A stretch of DNA of 64,000 nt from assembly GCF_012273895.1 (NCBI RefSeq), contig NC_052130.1:496001-560000 (forward strand). Direction: 5' to 3'. The position numbers were made by a program, and so were the translations under genes. This document shows, one piece after another, positions 47,401 through 60,019 of the stretch (position 1 is its first letter; every line of letters starts with the position of its first letter). A model generated the notes under the pieces. It saw only the letters and a program-made list of their open reading frames with translations, made no database searches and was not told where the DNA came from. This stretch comes from Zerene cesonia. Lineage: Eukaryota; Arthropoda; Insecta; Lepidoptera; Pieridae.

Positions 47401-50400
47401 ATCAATAAATCTTAATACATATGAATTACGCGTCACACTGTTTATCCACGATGGACTCCTAAACAAAGCTACCAGGCTGAACCTTCAGTTCACCCACGCT
47501 AACATGTAGTAGCCCTCCAGGATAATATCGAGATACACTACAAAAGGAATGCTCACGCGCACATGCTCCCGGCCCGCGCACGCGGCGTCCGCGCACACGT
47601 AGTTGCGGAACGAGCCGAGCGAGACGCGCTCGTCGACGCTCACGCGGGACGAGCGGTCTTGGTCCGACAGCACCGCGCGCCCTTTGAGCATCGACTGCAC
47701 CAGACCGTAGGGTACCTGGGCAAAGTCTAGATGTTGTATGCTGGTAAAGTTCATTGGTGAAAACATTAAAATGATAAAGTTGTTAAATTGCCAGGAACAT
47801 GACAAGGTTATATGATAAAAAATATAGATTTATTAAGCTTTTATTAAGCTGATGAATTTTTTAAATATGATTGATTTTTTTATTTATGCTAGAGCTGTCA
47901 AAAAAACTGGCTGGATTGAAATGCTTGTGCCGATTATCAATAAAGAAACTAATACGTCTTAAATTTGCCAGAATTAGTCAAGATTTAAATAAATGTAATG
48001 GTATTCTTATATATACGTGGTAAGTATTCATCTATATTTTATCCAACGTGGTATAGCTAAACAATATGTACTAAAAACTCATACCTTTAAATTAATAAAA
48101 TAATTAAATTTGTGCTTCCTTTACCTTCATCTGCTCCTGTATTAGCCCAAGGTTTATCATCAGCCGGTTGACGGTGGACACCAGGTACATAATGTTCTGC
48201 ATCGAACGCCACACATTCCACACTCGGGAGAAGAGAGGCTGGGGAAACAAACTCTGGTACGTGAGATTTTTTTCGTCTGGCAACTTATAGTCTTATTTGA
48301 AGTAGTGTTTTCTATCAAATATAAAGTGGTTTACGATAATCTTGCCAGCTTAAATAAGAGGGGTAGATAGGTACTTTATAGAACAATAATTCACATAGAA
48401 TAAACTTTACAGTTAGAAATAAACTTACAAATACAGTGACAATAGGCACAGCGGCCTTATACTTAACGGCCGCGTGTAGCTCCTCCAGTACCAAGCGGAA
48501 TTTCTCAACTTGCTGCGTTCCGCTTTGCACCATCGTCTCAACGTCGGCTAACAGCTTGCGAATGTACAGCTCATATTGACGGTTGAACGCTAGTAGCTCG
48601 AATATTTGCTTGTAGTCCTTTCTAGAATGTGTTTAATTACAGTGAGTACAATTTCAGGAACTACTGGACTGATTTCAAAAATTCTTTATGCTTTTTATGA
48701 CACACGAGAAAGCCGGGGTGGACCGCTAGTACATAATTCGCTAGTGTTCATCAAATGCTAGTAAGGTATACCTATCACCTATTCAAATCACACTAATATT
48801 ATAAATGTGAAAGTTTGTTTGTTTGGTGTGTCCGTCAATCACAATCAAACTATTGAACGGATTTTGATGAAATTTGGTATACAGATAGGGTATGAGCTGG
48901 CTTAGGTGATAGAATACTTTTTATCCTGAATGCTCCCTCGGGGATAAAACAGAAATCTTGTTATCCGGGACCAGCGTCTAGTATATTATATTCTCATCTC
49001 CTTCTCACCTCCACATTGATAGTTAATATCTGTGTACTCCGGAAACCTCTCTTCACGGTCCATTCTTTCTTTCCAGTCATCCTTTCCTTAACCTTTGCCC
49101 CTTAAGAAAGGCAAAGCAGAGGAACTATCTATGCGAATTTTCATGGGCGCTGGTGATCGCTTACCATCCGACGAACAACCAGCTCAGTTGCCCACTATCA
49201 CATAAAGGTATACTGAGTAAATACCTACATCGTATCAAGTTACCAATCCTATAGAATATTATTATATAGCATACTTATAACCCCAACTAACTCAGTAACA
49301 GCGCTATTAGCCGGTATATCAATGAGCACGTTCCCCGTCTCGTCCTGCACGCACAGCGCGTCCGATATGGCCGTGGTGAGCGTGTTGACGCGCTGCATTA
49401 CAGCGATCAGCGAGTTTGACAGCGACGCCAGACACGCTTTGCCAGCGTCCACGAGGTTGAAGGGCACTGTGATAGTTAGATTTTCTAGGCTTTTATATAG
49501 TTAGATAAGATATTACATAATTTTCTTGTGTTTGATTTTATGCGAGTATCATAACATTTAGAAATTAAAGACTTTATTTCGGATTTTAAACGCGATTTCT
49601 TCGTTACATTGTTTAACCCGTCGTTTCGAACACTACACAGCGTGATCACGGGGAGACTGAAGTTACACGGTATACAATCAATCAAAATGTCATCCCAACT
49701 CAATTAAATTTATCTCATTTATCATAACCATTTTTATTTTTTCAATTGCAAAAAATCTATCCTCAATTAAGCTGTATACTAGCTATATACTACGTCCTTT
49801 TTTGTATGAATCTTAATAAAATACTTGAGAATTGAGTCGAGAACTATAGGTTATACAATAACAATTTATCAGTTTACTTACAATCCGGTATGCCTTCACC
49901 GCCTTTCTTACAGTCTCTATTAAAAAGCCGCACTCCAGAGGCGACATGCATCAAATAATTCAACTGCACCAATTTCTCGTTCCGCGGCAACGCTGTGAAT
50001 ATTCGGAGATCGTCCAATGAAAATACGCTCTCCAACGCTGACATCCCTTCTTTTAAAGTCTGGAATACGTAGTTCATTACTTACTCTGTGGTCTGGAATG
50101 ATCTCAAGTATTGACCTAGGTACTTCTGGAATTTCAATTTATTATACGGCGAATCAACGCCTTATTTTGCCCTTAGTATTCACGTATTCAAGTCAGGCTT
50201 TACTTTTCAACCGACTTCAAAAAAGAAGGATGTTATGGAGTCGCCTTTTTTTGGCTTCGTTACCTCAACCTGACTGGATGAACCGATTTAGATGATTCGT
50301 TTTATCGCCTGCCGTGTGGTCCCATTTAAATTTGGTTTAGTACCTACTGATAATTCCAAGGCAGATTAGTTTTGGTTAATATATATTTTTATTATTTTTA

Positions 50401-51725
50401 AACTATAATCAAGAGATATTAATATCTTTTACGTACCACAATACTGCCCGGGTTTCCCAAACCACTCGCCAATATAATATAAATGGACATTTTCCTGAAC
50501 AGTTTCTTGTAAGCGGCTTCATCATCAGGATCCTCATCCAGTATTTCATTGACGAGCGGCCGGAGACAATTGTTGATTGAATCCAGATGTTTGTCGATTA
50601 GGGCTTGCAGCTTGTCGTAGTTTGATTGCATTGTATACTGCATCTTCAGTGTGTTTATTGATGTTTCACATTCTTAAATGTAAAATCGGTTAAAATTAAA
50701 ATGGCAGTGTGTTGTTAACCATTGAAATTTTATTTTTTTTTTATTTAAATTTTTATACCAAGTACAATTAATTCACATAAAGCTATCAAATAAATATTCT
50801 AGGTTATTATAAATACGATTTTCGATAGGACAGCCAGATTAAAAAATCTAATACTAAAACATATTATAAAGCTGAAGAGTTTATTTCGTTTGTTTGTTTG
50901 ATCGCGCTAATCTCAGGAACTACTGGACTGTTTTGAAAAATTCTGTCAGTTTTAGATAGCCCATTTATTGAGGAAGGCTTTAGGGCTATATATTTACCAC
51001 GGGCGAAGCCGGGGACCGCTAATTACATATATATAAAAGTATTAAAAAAGAGTGTTGGCTCAGTCGTGAGGATAAGTCGGGTTTTCGAGACCAGGCAAGC
51101 GTGCAAGAAGTAAATTGATTATTTAATTTATAAAAACCCTCGTGAGGAAACCGGCATGCCCAAATTAAAACTTCGAAGATAAGTGACATCTGCCAACCCG
51201 CACTTGGCCAGCGTGGTGGATTATGGCCTGAACCCTCATAGGAGGCTGTGTCCCAGCAATGGGAATAATAATGGGCTGATGATGACCCAGACGAGATAAT
51301 TACTATGCCTGTTGATTCATAAGCGTTAGTTCATAACTGGATCCGCACCTTCTGGTGCAGGGCACTGTGGGTGACCACCATAATTTTAATGTTGTTTTCA
51401 ACATTATTTTAGAGAAAACACATTTTTTTACGAAAACAAGCTGATTTTACTTCTTATTTAGATTTCTAGATCCTAATAATCGAATGACTAGAGTTATATT
51501 ATGTAAAGTCTACTTACTTATAAGCATAGAAACGCATTCGGTGACGAAAAACTCCAAATTGTCTCTGTTAATAGTTCGTGCAAATAGCTTTCCGTATTTC
51601 GGATTTAGTAAAAGTAAATCAATCAAATATATAACGAACTCGGGGTCGACCGTAACATTTTGCGCTTGGCAATTTCTTGCTATTTCGTTTGCTATATTTT
51701 TTATTACGTTCTCGTTGCAAGCCAT
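44471..51725 (-). CDS. Cfap206: Cilia- and flagella-associated protein 206
   Basis: Axonemal protein known in other species to act at radial spoke 2 and its links to the central apparatus; in insects the likely site is the sperm tail. Coding exons in minus order: 51725-51518, 50672-50437, 50059-49882, 49466 to about 49282, about 48617-48429, 48238-48125, 47715-47494, 47073-46931, 46284-46160, 45716-45607, 45257-45029, 44535-44471. This gives about 667 residues (human about 622). Diagnostic stretches are ILASGLGNPGSI (exon 2), GVRLFNRDCKKGGEGIPD (exon 3), FNRQYELYIRKLLADVETM (exon 5), FLGFCALCLSVGALVPSN (exon 8), NYTWDLWEWKRRA (exon 10) and THSTQTNYSHLRSE with FLWGLRG (exon 11), all in the order of vertebrate CFAP206. 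The start MACNENVIKNIANEIARNC fits its N-terminal helix. The exon 4/5 junction is uncertain (several possible sites), and the last exon is chosen by phase and its acidic ending SEDE-stop. Confidence 0.93.
44809..44832. repeat. (TA)n microsatellite
   Basis: About 24 bp of uninterrupted TA, in the last CFAP206 intron. Confidence 0.9.
45785..45895 (+). repeat. Interspersed element tail
   Basis: 'tgccaagtatcatcaaaatc' and 'ttttgcgtgaaagagtaac' match the 6925-7085 and 56760-56940 group. In a CFAP206 intron. Confidence 0.6.
46700..46885 (+). repeat. SINE of the 'gttcatgggcggtag' family
   Basis: From 'ttccttttcctcacccttcc' to 'gcttaccatcaggcgaacc', same family as 23255-23600. In a CFAP206 intron, about 45 bp from exon 8. 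Confidence 0.78.
48640..48985 (-). repeat. Two short interspersed elements
   Basis: 48640-48732 is a reverse, internally deleted copy of the 'ctagcggtccgcccc' family. 48780-48985 ('actaatattataaatgtgaa', 'gaacggattttgatgaaatt', ending 'gggaccagcgtctagta') is a separate family. Both lie in the CFAP206 intron between exons 4 and 5. Confidence 0.72.
49010..49205 (+). repeat. SINE of the 'gttcatgggcggtgg' family
   Basis: 'ttcatgggcgctggtgatcg', 'cttaccatccgacgaa' and 'cccactatcacataaa' identify a diverged copy. Confidence 0.72.
50185..50345 (+). repeat. LINE-like 3' tail
   Basis: 'caaccgacttcaaaaaagaa' followed by 'gaaccgatttagatgattcg' is a tail I know from lepidopteran non-LTR elements. In a CFAP206 intron. 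Confidence 0.55.
50855..51300. repeat. Two adjacent interspersed repeats
   Basis: 50858-51023 is a reverse copy of the 'ctagcggtccgcccc' family. 51095-51300 is a full copy of the 'cacttggccagcgt' family ('ctcgtgaggaaaccggcatg', 'tgtgtcccagcaatggga', 'gggctgatgatgac'). In CFAP206 intron 1. Confidence 0.8.
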
Positions 51726-52044
51726 TCTTGTAAAATAAATATTAGAAAATTGATTGGAATTGTTGAACGTTGCTATAGCAACTGCGTTGTTTTCAAGCAA
51801 ATTTCGATTTTAAAAGGCCATCATCTTGTGAATAAAAATAACTCATATATTATCCCCAATTGCTTGAACGAAAAAAAAACTTTTTTTCTTATTTGTTCAG
51901 ACGTATACGAAATATTTCGATCTACATCCAATATATAAGTATTACATATTTAATAATCTGTGGTATAGGTATCTACTCAAACAACGTATCCATGAAAACG
52001 AATCTATATCTATTAAGTTTAATTAATTTTCACATACCTGTGTC

Positions 52045-52290
52045 ATGTGCGAGTCAAGCACGTTTCGGCACGAATTGGGCCAGCTCGCACCAGAGTAGTA
52101 CCACGACCCCACAGAAGACCGGCGTGAAATAGTAGCATGCTACTGTTTCGTACGGTGAGTGGGGGAGCCGGAGGCCCGTTTACTTTTTCTCACCTTTCCC
52201 CATTCATTCCTTTTTCCTGTCGTCCCTTTGGCCTTAAAAGCGATGAGCGCATTCGCAGTCACTTTTACAAACACAAACAAAGAGCAGATC
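52045..52290 (+). repeat. Head of the 'gttcatgggcggtgg' SINE family
   Basis: 'gcacgtttcggcacgaattg', 'ccacagaagaccggcgtgaa' and 'tttcgtacggtgagtggggg' form the 5' part of this family. Similar heads occur at 38467-38606 (reverse) and 54280-54480. It lies just upstream of CFAP206. Confidence 0.75.
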
Positions 52291-52329
52291 TATATTTGCG
52301 GGTGAGCATGCATAAAACACAATAAATAT

Positions 52330-53855
52330 ATAAACACGTATTGTAAAAAAACAACACAAACGTAAAATAAAACAATAATTCATTTGAAATCATCAATTTA
52401 ATCACTCTGGGACATACAACCTCCTCATTCTAGCAAACTAGATTATTTTAAAAATACATTTACGTGTCAATCAACCTTATTCTAGTGTCCTAATTAAAAC
52501 AAAATTCGTGCTCCTACAAGACGTGTATTAATTAGCACTCAATTATGAACACTTTGACCTTTCATTTTCAACGGCAATTTTCTTAAAACTAATTAATCTG
52601 TTCGGATAGTTATTTCAATATAATAAAACTATGGTTAAATTCTAGGTATCAGTTATAAAATGCATCCATTGGTTAAAATATTATTTATAAACTTGGGTGT
52701 TAAATAATTCAACGTTTTTTAATTCTTGAAAACCTGCTTTTAAAACGTTATTTTTAAAGAATAGAAAAACACTCGAGTACGACCGGTGAAGATTTTGAGT
52801 CTCGTCTCATGATCGACATATTTCTATTCTTTAAACATATTTTCCTGAATTTAAAAACCACTAAAACGCATAACTATGAAATACAATTCTATTTAATTAG
52901 CTGCACACAGTGCATAGTAAAATAATATATTCCGTTATACATATGACTAAAAGAAAAATATGAAACATAGGAACGAAAATGTTAAAATAAAAATCGATAC
53001 AAATCACTAAATATTTAGCCGCTTAAACCTAATTTTATCGAGAGAATACTTCATTAGCATAATTTACACGTGTAATTATTTACATAGCTGTTACATTTAA
53101 TTCACTTTTTTATAATCGAGATAGCTATGTTATATTTTTTATCTGTGCTACGGTCAAAACTGAAATTCGCACTTTAAAAAAAATAACATAAAAAAAAAAC
53201 AAATTCGTGATTTTATAATACCTGTGTATAACATTACATTGTAGTTACGTACTTTGTACCAATTGGTACATTCTAGTCTTAACTGGTTTTATAACATGAC
53301 AGATAGCATCTGTCATAATACATATTAATTATAATTAATTAATTAAAATTTTTATTTCAAATTCCTATATTAGTGCTTATAGCATAAATCCTAGTCCAGC
53401 TTATTCGCATTGGCTCGCATCCAATGCCCGAAACATCTTATAAAAAATTCAAATATAATTTTTCTTATTTTCTCGATCGAGGCATGGGAATGACGGTGAA
53501 CTGAAGGTAGTAGGGTCACGTCTTAAAGTAAAATAATACCAGAGCGGGAAAGAGACAGCTATATACATCGTCTATCGCTATCACTCTCCCACATAAGCCA
53601 CCTGGCCAATGAACTATTTTATTGCCAAAGTTCAAATATCTTTAAAATCGACAAAAAGGAACATATAGTTGTAGATAGTAGTCATATTATTTCCAGGATT
53701 ATGGAAATTTGGCTGTAGTCTGTATATTATACCTTCAATAATTAAATTGTTATTTTCACATTTTAAGTTCTTATTTAACGAACATTCCAAAGCAGTCGCA
53801 TAGGTATCTTCCCTTCGCATTACAAACGTTTCAGCGTCATCCCCAACCACACGGC
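52330..53855. other. AT-rich region after the DEK_C/SWIB gene
   Basis: No coding exon seen. The minus-strand gene ends at 53856, so this side holds its 3' UTR; a minus-strand AATAAA (tttatt at 53618-53623) lies about 235 bases after the stop. Nothing else recognised. Confidence 0.5.
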
Positions 53856-56800
53856 TTAATCCAGGAAGTGCGCTTTCAAATACTTCATCATGCCAAACGT
53901 TCTGAAACGCTTAGTGCCTATAACCTTATACAGGGCGTCGTCGCATATCGCGAATTGCTTATTATTCGGGTCGTACAGGTTCTTCTCCTTGACAATAGAC
54001 CACACTCGCTTGACCACCTCGTGGCGCGGCATCTGCTCCTGGCCCATGAGCTCGGCGAGCGCTGGCGACAGCTTGTACGCGCGCGTGTAGCCGCCGCCCT
54101 TGCCGCGCCCGCTGGCTGCGCCCTGTCGTAGAATAATACTTTAGTACATAGAGAATTAAGAAACATGTAGTGTATATAAAAATGTTTTTTGTGGGATTTG
54201 AGCAGTATAATACTACTTAATTACACAGAAAATTTAGAAACTTTTAGTCTTAGTATTTAGTTACATATGAAATGTTTTTGTGGGAATCGAGAATGCTTCG
54301 GATGGCACTGGGCCAAATAAAACGGGAACAGGTATTGCACCCTCACCAAAAATCACCTTCAAATATTTGCGAGTAAATGCTATTGTGTTTTGTACGGTGA
54401 GAGGAGCCAGTGGCTCCTTTCCTTTCCTTCACCCTTCGCGCTACGCGGTATTTACGTCTGGTATCGCTTCTTATTGAATGTACATTACTTATATTGCCTT
54501 CTTCAGTAGTATTGAAATAAAAGCTTTATCGCTACTGATAATTCTGCCTTAACATTTTCTTACTATATCGATAAACGCTGTTATTTTCAAAATTAAGACG
54601 ACCATAAACTAATCCATGTCAATTGATTTGAGATTGACAGATTGGCAGATAATATAAATTCAAGACACACATATATAAATGATATAGATGTAACCTCAGC
54701 TTTCTTAGGATTCCTGGACACAGTGGTATCACAGGTAATGAGTCCGCCGACTGGTGTGCTAAAGCAGCCATTCATATATCATCAGACTCATGACTCATGA
54801 CATTGTCGCCCTTGCGCGCCCAAGACTTTTTGAAACATGGAAGGATTTTTGGACTACGTCAAGTAGAAGTAAGGGCAAATTCTATGGCTCAATACAAAAC
54901 GAGATTCCCTCAAAACCAAGTTTTTTTTCTTAATATAAGGACATTTCCAAATGTGTTACTTCTACGATCTGCCGTATTCGACTGGATCACGCAAGTACTC
55001 TAGCGCATCTAGCAAAAATCAGGGTTATGAGGGACAACTCACTTTGTGAACGTGGTATTGATAAGCTGACCTGGACCATATCTTTTTTAACTGTACAAAG
55101 AATTCTTCCCTATATGATAACCTTCCTGCTACCGTACCTCATCCTACTAGCATGAAATCCCTTCGCTCAATAACTAGTACTCGATTTGTTCATGTTACCT
55201 CTAATTTATGAGTTCTAACAAAATAAAACTATGAATATTTCATCAAGCATCCAAATATGGTAGATTTTCGTTTTTATTTTATACTCTGTACATAATTACT
55301 GTTCATTCTTTATAACAATTAAATTAACTTGGTGTTGGTAATTTCTATATATTGTGTGTTTCCGTTTTGTTTTGGTGCAGATAACCGCGCTTGACGGAGA
55401 GAACTCAAATATATTTTGAGCTTCTTATAAATATCTGGAGACGTAAAACTATCCTCAACGTGACATTAGCAAAATTTGTGGCAAGGCAGAACTGCCATTC
55501 AAAACATATGGCGCAGTCGGGTAATAAAAGCTTATCTAACCTTCTTCTTGCCCCAATCACTGTCGGAGTCCTCTGACCCCTTCTTCTTCTTGCCCTTTTT
55601 GGCGGCTGGCTTCTTTTTTTCCTGGAAAAAGGAATAAAAAAAGACATTATTTAAATATAAAAAAAGAATATAACAGTTTTGATTAGATTAGTTTCAATTA
55701 CACTATTTATAAAATTGATGTACGATATGCATGTAGGTTTACTGGTTTAAATACAACAATTCTTTTGTAGAACATTTATAAATAAAAACTCCATACCATC
55801 GATAGAGTATCATCATCATTTTAATATATAAATATAAGTTACGTGTCACGTTGTTTGTCCGCGATGGTCTCCTAAACTACTCAACCGATTTTAGTCGAAT
55901 TTGCACACCATGTGCAGTTTGATCCAAGTTAAAAGATAGGATAGTTGAATGACTACCCAGACAGAGCCGAGGCGTGCAGCTAGTTGATTATATTATAAAA
56001 TAACTTTTTTCTTCTAAAATTGCATTAGGATAGAAATAATAATCACCTCCTCGGATTCACTGTCTGCTGAACCATCCTCTTCATCGGAGGAATCCTGCTT
56101 GGCCTTCTTCCCTCGGGACTTGGCAGCCGGAGCTGACCTCTTGGCTGGTTTCTTTGGTTCATCATCTTCATCCTGGTGATGGAAAATCGTTAAGAAAATG
56201 ACCGCAACAATTAAACATACGTGTATGAGGCAATCCTAAATAGAATAGAGCCCTTAAAGACCTTTATAAATAACGATTGACTTAATTTTTTCTGACCTCG
56301 TTAAATCCACTTTAAATAAAAAGGAAACGTTATTGCTTAACTTAATAGGAATAAGAAATATGAATACAAGCTTCCCCTTGACAATTAAAAACAAAACAAA
56401 AAAAATAAAGATTTATCCAATTTCGTAGAATCATTTGGACGAAGGGACACGCACAAACAATTTGGTGACTATTTTTTATTTATTTAGGTACAATATCATG
56501 CTCATAAAAAACGTCCAACTCCCCTTTTCTGGTATGACGTATGAATTTAATAATTTTGTCTAATTTCATTATTCCCAGTAACAATTAAAAATTAAAGAGG
56601 AATTTTACCTTCTTCTTCTTTCCTTTCTTGGCTGGCTTCTTATCCTGAAAAGTAATTTAATGTTAAAAAGTAAGTTCAATGTCACTTTATTTATAACAAA
56701 TTGTCGCAAAACAATAGCAAGATGTACATAAATTATGAAGTGTGAACTACTACTACTACTAGCTGCGCCCCGCGGTTTTACCCGCGTAAGTCCGTAACCT

Positions 56801-59532
56801 ATGTGTTATTCCAGCTATCTAAGTACAAAGTTTCATTGCAATCGGTTCAGTAGGTTTTGCGTGAATGAGTAACAACAAACATACACATACACATACATCC
56901 ATCCTCACAAACTTTAGCATTTATAATATTAGTAAGATAGGAAGTAGGATACAGCATATGATATTAAAAGACGGTACAATGCATGCCATAATTACTTAAC
57001 TTTTTTAAATCATTAAAATTCTACAATTATATAATGAATACAACTGTGTTTATTTGTTTGTCTTTCTTTCATATCGAAACAGTTCAGTGTTATGATATGA
57101 TATGTGTGTTTGAAGACTTGAGCTGTTTTTTACCACAGTATAACATCTGATTCCCATGATAAGAACTATTATGATGCCCAATGAATCACACCCAAATCTA
57201 AAAATTCCGACAGATGGCGCTATATTAATAACATAAAACATATGACAACTGTCAATTTTCTTAGAACGCGAGAGCGAAGACGCGGGAAATAGCTACTTTT
57301 AAATATGAATAAAGGATCGAGTTCTGTGTCTCAACAGTGTGAAGTTAACTAGAAACATTTTTATGTAACTAGACTTTTTTAGACTTTTAGAAGTGCTTAT
57401 AAATTGCTGTATAACATACATTACTATTTACCAGTTATTCACAAGTTTATTTAGCATATCTTTATATATATATATATATATAATTCTCATGTCACAATGG
57501 AGTATGGTACTCCTCCAAAACAACTGGATTGATTCTCACGAAATTTTATGTGCATATCAGGAAGGTCTGAGAATTGGCCATACTTCTTAATGATAAGAGA
57601 AAGGCAGAACAGTGTTTGCCAGGTGAGCTAGTAATCTATATAAATATTATAAAACTGAAGAGTTTGTTTGTTTGGTTGAACATGCTAATCTCAAGAACTA
57701 CTGGTTCGATTTGGAAACTTCCTTCAGTATTAAGATAGCACATTTATTGAGGAAAGTTATATATGCTATATAACATCATGTACTTTGTGGGTAAAACAGC
57801 GGGGAATGGCTAGTAATATCTTTCTAATTTGTATGACAACAAAGCTATTTAAAATTTGATTTCATTCCCTTACATCAAACCCAGCACTTGTAAAATAAAA
57901 GCTCACCTCCTCAGATTCACTCTCCTCTGAAGCATCATCCTTTTCGTCAGAGCTCTCTTTGCGTTTCTTTCCCTTTGCCGGTGCTCGTTTTGGTGGTTTT
58001 TTGTCTTCTTCACTCTAAAATATAAGTTTTAAGTATATTTCCGTTTTAGACTAAACTCGTATTTATTTATTTTTTTTAGGTAACCTATGATTCATTCTTC
58101 AATCAGTCAAGTGTTAACTGCCAGTGAAAATTTAGTTCAATATTTTTCAGTTCAAAATGAGAATATACATTTTAAAAAAATATGAAGAAAAAAAAAATAG
58201 AAAATGTTTGATTGCAATGCAGGTCACAAGCCACCGTAAAAAAAGAAGAGAATAATTTTATAATTTTCCTGTCATTTAGCTGAAGAAAATGCATGAACTA
58301 TTTAATATAAAACCTATTGGAGCTTTACTTACTTCCTCTGAACCCTCGGACTCATCAAATCCTTCTTCCTCTGATTCTTTACTGTTCACATAGTCCATTA
58401 CAAGTTGGTCGATTATTTTCTTTTTCTCTGTCAGGTCTGTACCGAATACCTCCTCCAATTTTTGTATGACCTTCTTAGTTGATGTTTTTGCCAAATTCGC
58501 ATTTTGAAGGATTTCTAAAACAATATTTTGGTAAATTAGATTCAATTTTTTTTATATATGTAGTTAAGATTAACTAGTTACAGTGTATTGCAAAAAAATT
58601 GCAAAAATAGATCAATTTAACAGTTTCTCCCAATTTAGGGAAAACTTTTACTTCATGGACCATTAAAATAATAATAAAATGTTAGTTAATAATATTCATA
58701 ACATCATATTTTATTACATTAAGAAAAAAACAAAACTTAGTAGTCTAAATTTAATTAAAAAGAGACATTGAATTTATAAAATTAAAATTAGATTGAGAAT
58801 TCTTGCTGTAATTAATACTTGAATTCTTAAACAAAACGAAAGTGAATAATCTTAAATTTAGCTACATAGCATTTTTCTTTTTTCCTTCAAGAATAATTTA
58901 ATTAATATCAGAAAATATTGGAAATTATTTTACTGAGCAATGGTAACACCGATTCGGTCTGAGACAGATTGCAAACAATATGGCGGCTTCATTAAAATTG
59001 ACAAAACAATTAGTTCAATGAAAGAAATTTAATTTATGATTAAACAATTGCAGTTTACCCGAAATGCTTCAGATAAAAATTGTTTCAATATCAAGTGCGC
59101 GTTAACACGTACAAAAAATTTTAATAAAGATGCCGCCATTTCACCGTATCATACGTGGAGCATTGATGTAACAAGCAACGCATTGCATAAAAATAAACCA
59201 CCAGTAGACAGACCTAAATAGGATATAAGAAATAATGGAGCTAGCTTAATAAAATCCGCACTACAAAGTGTAACAACTTTCACTTGAAACATTTTCGTAT
59301 CGATGTAATACTATCAGAGATATTTTACTTTCAAGATACGAAAAAATTAACTTCTTTGGAACATTGTAGGGAAGCCATTACATGAAGCCTAACCAATTTT
59401 AATTTCACGGAAAATATGTTTTCGATATACCTAAAAACGTTAAAAATTACACAAAAACTTTTTAATTTCTACTGAAGTAATTTACTTACTTGAAATTTCC
59501 TTTTCTAAGTCTTCTTTAGAAACGTCTGCCAT
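53856..59532 (-). CDS. DEK_C and SWIB/MDM2 domain protein (UAF30/Spp27-like)
   Basis: Probable chromatin or RNA-polymerase-I-linked factor: yeast UAF30/Spp27 share the SWIB fold, but the role in insects is not established. Coding exons in minus order: 59532-59490, 58514-58333, 58014-57907, 56644-56609, 56172-56047, 55621-55541, 54122-53856. All phases fit and give about 280 residues. Residues 1 to about 60 form a DEK_C domain (MADVSKEDLEKEISK, then TKKVIQKLEEVFG and LTEKKKIIDQLVMDYVNSK). Residues 61-192 are a charged linker alternating Lys/Pro/Ala-rich and Ser/Glu/Asp-rich blocks, encoded by separate small exons. The last exon holds the SWIB domain (AYKLSPALAELMGQEQMPRH, WSIVKEKNLYDPNNKQ, MMKYLKAHFLD-stop) after a Gly-rich lead. 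The domain order and short C-terminus match proteins named 'upstream activation factor subunit spp27-like' in insects. Confidence 0.92.
54280..54480 (+). repeat. Diverged SINE head
   Basis: 'gcttcggatggcactgggcc' and 'ttgtacggtgagaggagcca' match the 52045-52290 family in order. In the last intron of the SWIB gene. Confidence 0.6.
54704..55215 (+). mobile_element. LINE remnant with RNase H motif
   Basis: The plus strand reads IPGHSGITGNESADWCAKAA, the conserved RNase H region of I/jockey-type non-LTR retrotransposons (usually GHxGIxGNExAD). A diverged C-terminal part follows, with several stops and frameshifts and a relic of the cysteine region (NSLCERGID). It is a dead 3' fragment inside the last intron of the SWIB gene. 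Confidence 0.8.
55830..55985 (+). repeat. Interspersed repeat, 'gtcacgttgtttgtccgcga' family
   Basis: Close relative of 24255-24440, ending 'ggcgtgcagctagtt'. In a SWIB-gene intron. Confidence 0.8.
56755..56940 (+). repeat. Short interspersed element
   Basis: 'actagctgcgccccgcggtt' to 'tttataatattagtaagat', with 'gcaatcggttcagtaggttt' inside. In the SWIB-gene intron between exons 3 and 4. Confidence 0.78.
57463..57815. repeat. Two adjacent interspersed elements
   Basis: 57463-57635 is a copy of the 25962-26212 family beginning with a TA run. 57636-57815 is a reverse copy of the 'ctagcggtccgcccc' family. In the SWIB-gene intron between exons 3 and 4. Confidence 0.8.
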
Positions 59533-60019
59533 TTTCTTGAAACAAGTATATACGAAGGAAGTATCAGCCACACAATAATATACCTACGCGCTAGATGCTA
59601 CACGGCGCGCCGCGTCCCTACGAAATTTTACGAGAGCGCAGTCGTCGAAATTCGGCGGCATTTATTCCACCAATGATATCATAGCGCACAAATTCAAATA
59701 ATGCGTTCTCATTTAAATAACAGTTCCTTATTTTTAAACTTATTATTTAGCTATTCTAATTATATTGGATACTTTTTTTCATGTCCATAATTAAAACAAT
59801 ATTTACTTTTTTGACCAGGTGTAGCTCATAATTATTAATTTTATATCGAAATATTATGATTGATCTCTGAACGAATTCATAATCGAGTCGAGTGTCAATT
59901 TGTCAAAACCATGTGTTGATCCTTCAAAAGTTTTATATGTTCGCATTTGTTGATGAAACTATAACCTCAATTTTAAATATTAAAATTAACTAAAACTGTT
60001 TCAGTAATTGCGAACAAAG
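59533..60019. promoter_or_regulatory. Bidirectional promoter region, SWIB protein / NOP14
   Basis: Only 487 bp separate the two start codons, which point away from each other. It holds a GC-richer block (about 59585-59665, 'cacggcgcgccgcgtcccta') near the SWIB side and AT-rich sequence near NOP14. Both 5' UTRs must lie here unless they are spliced. No core element can be assigned with certainty. Confidence 0.6.
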
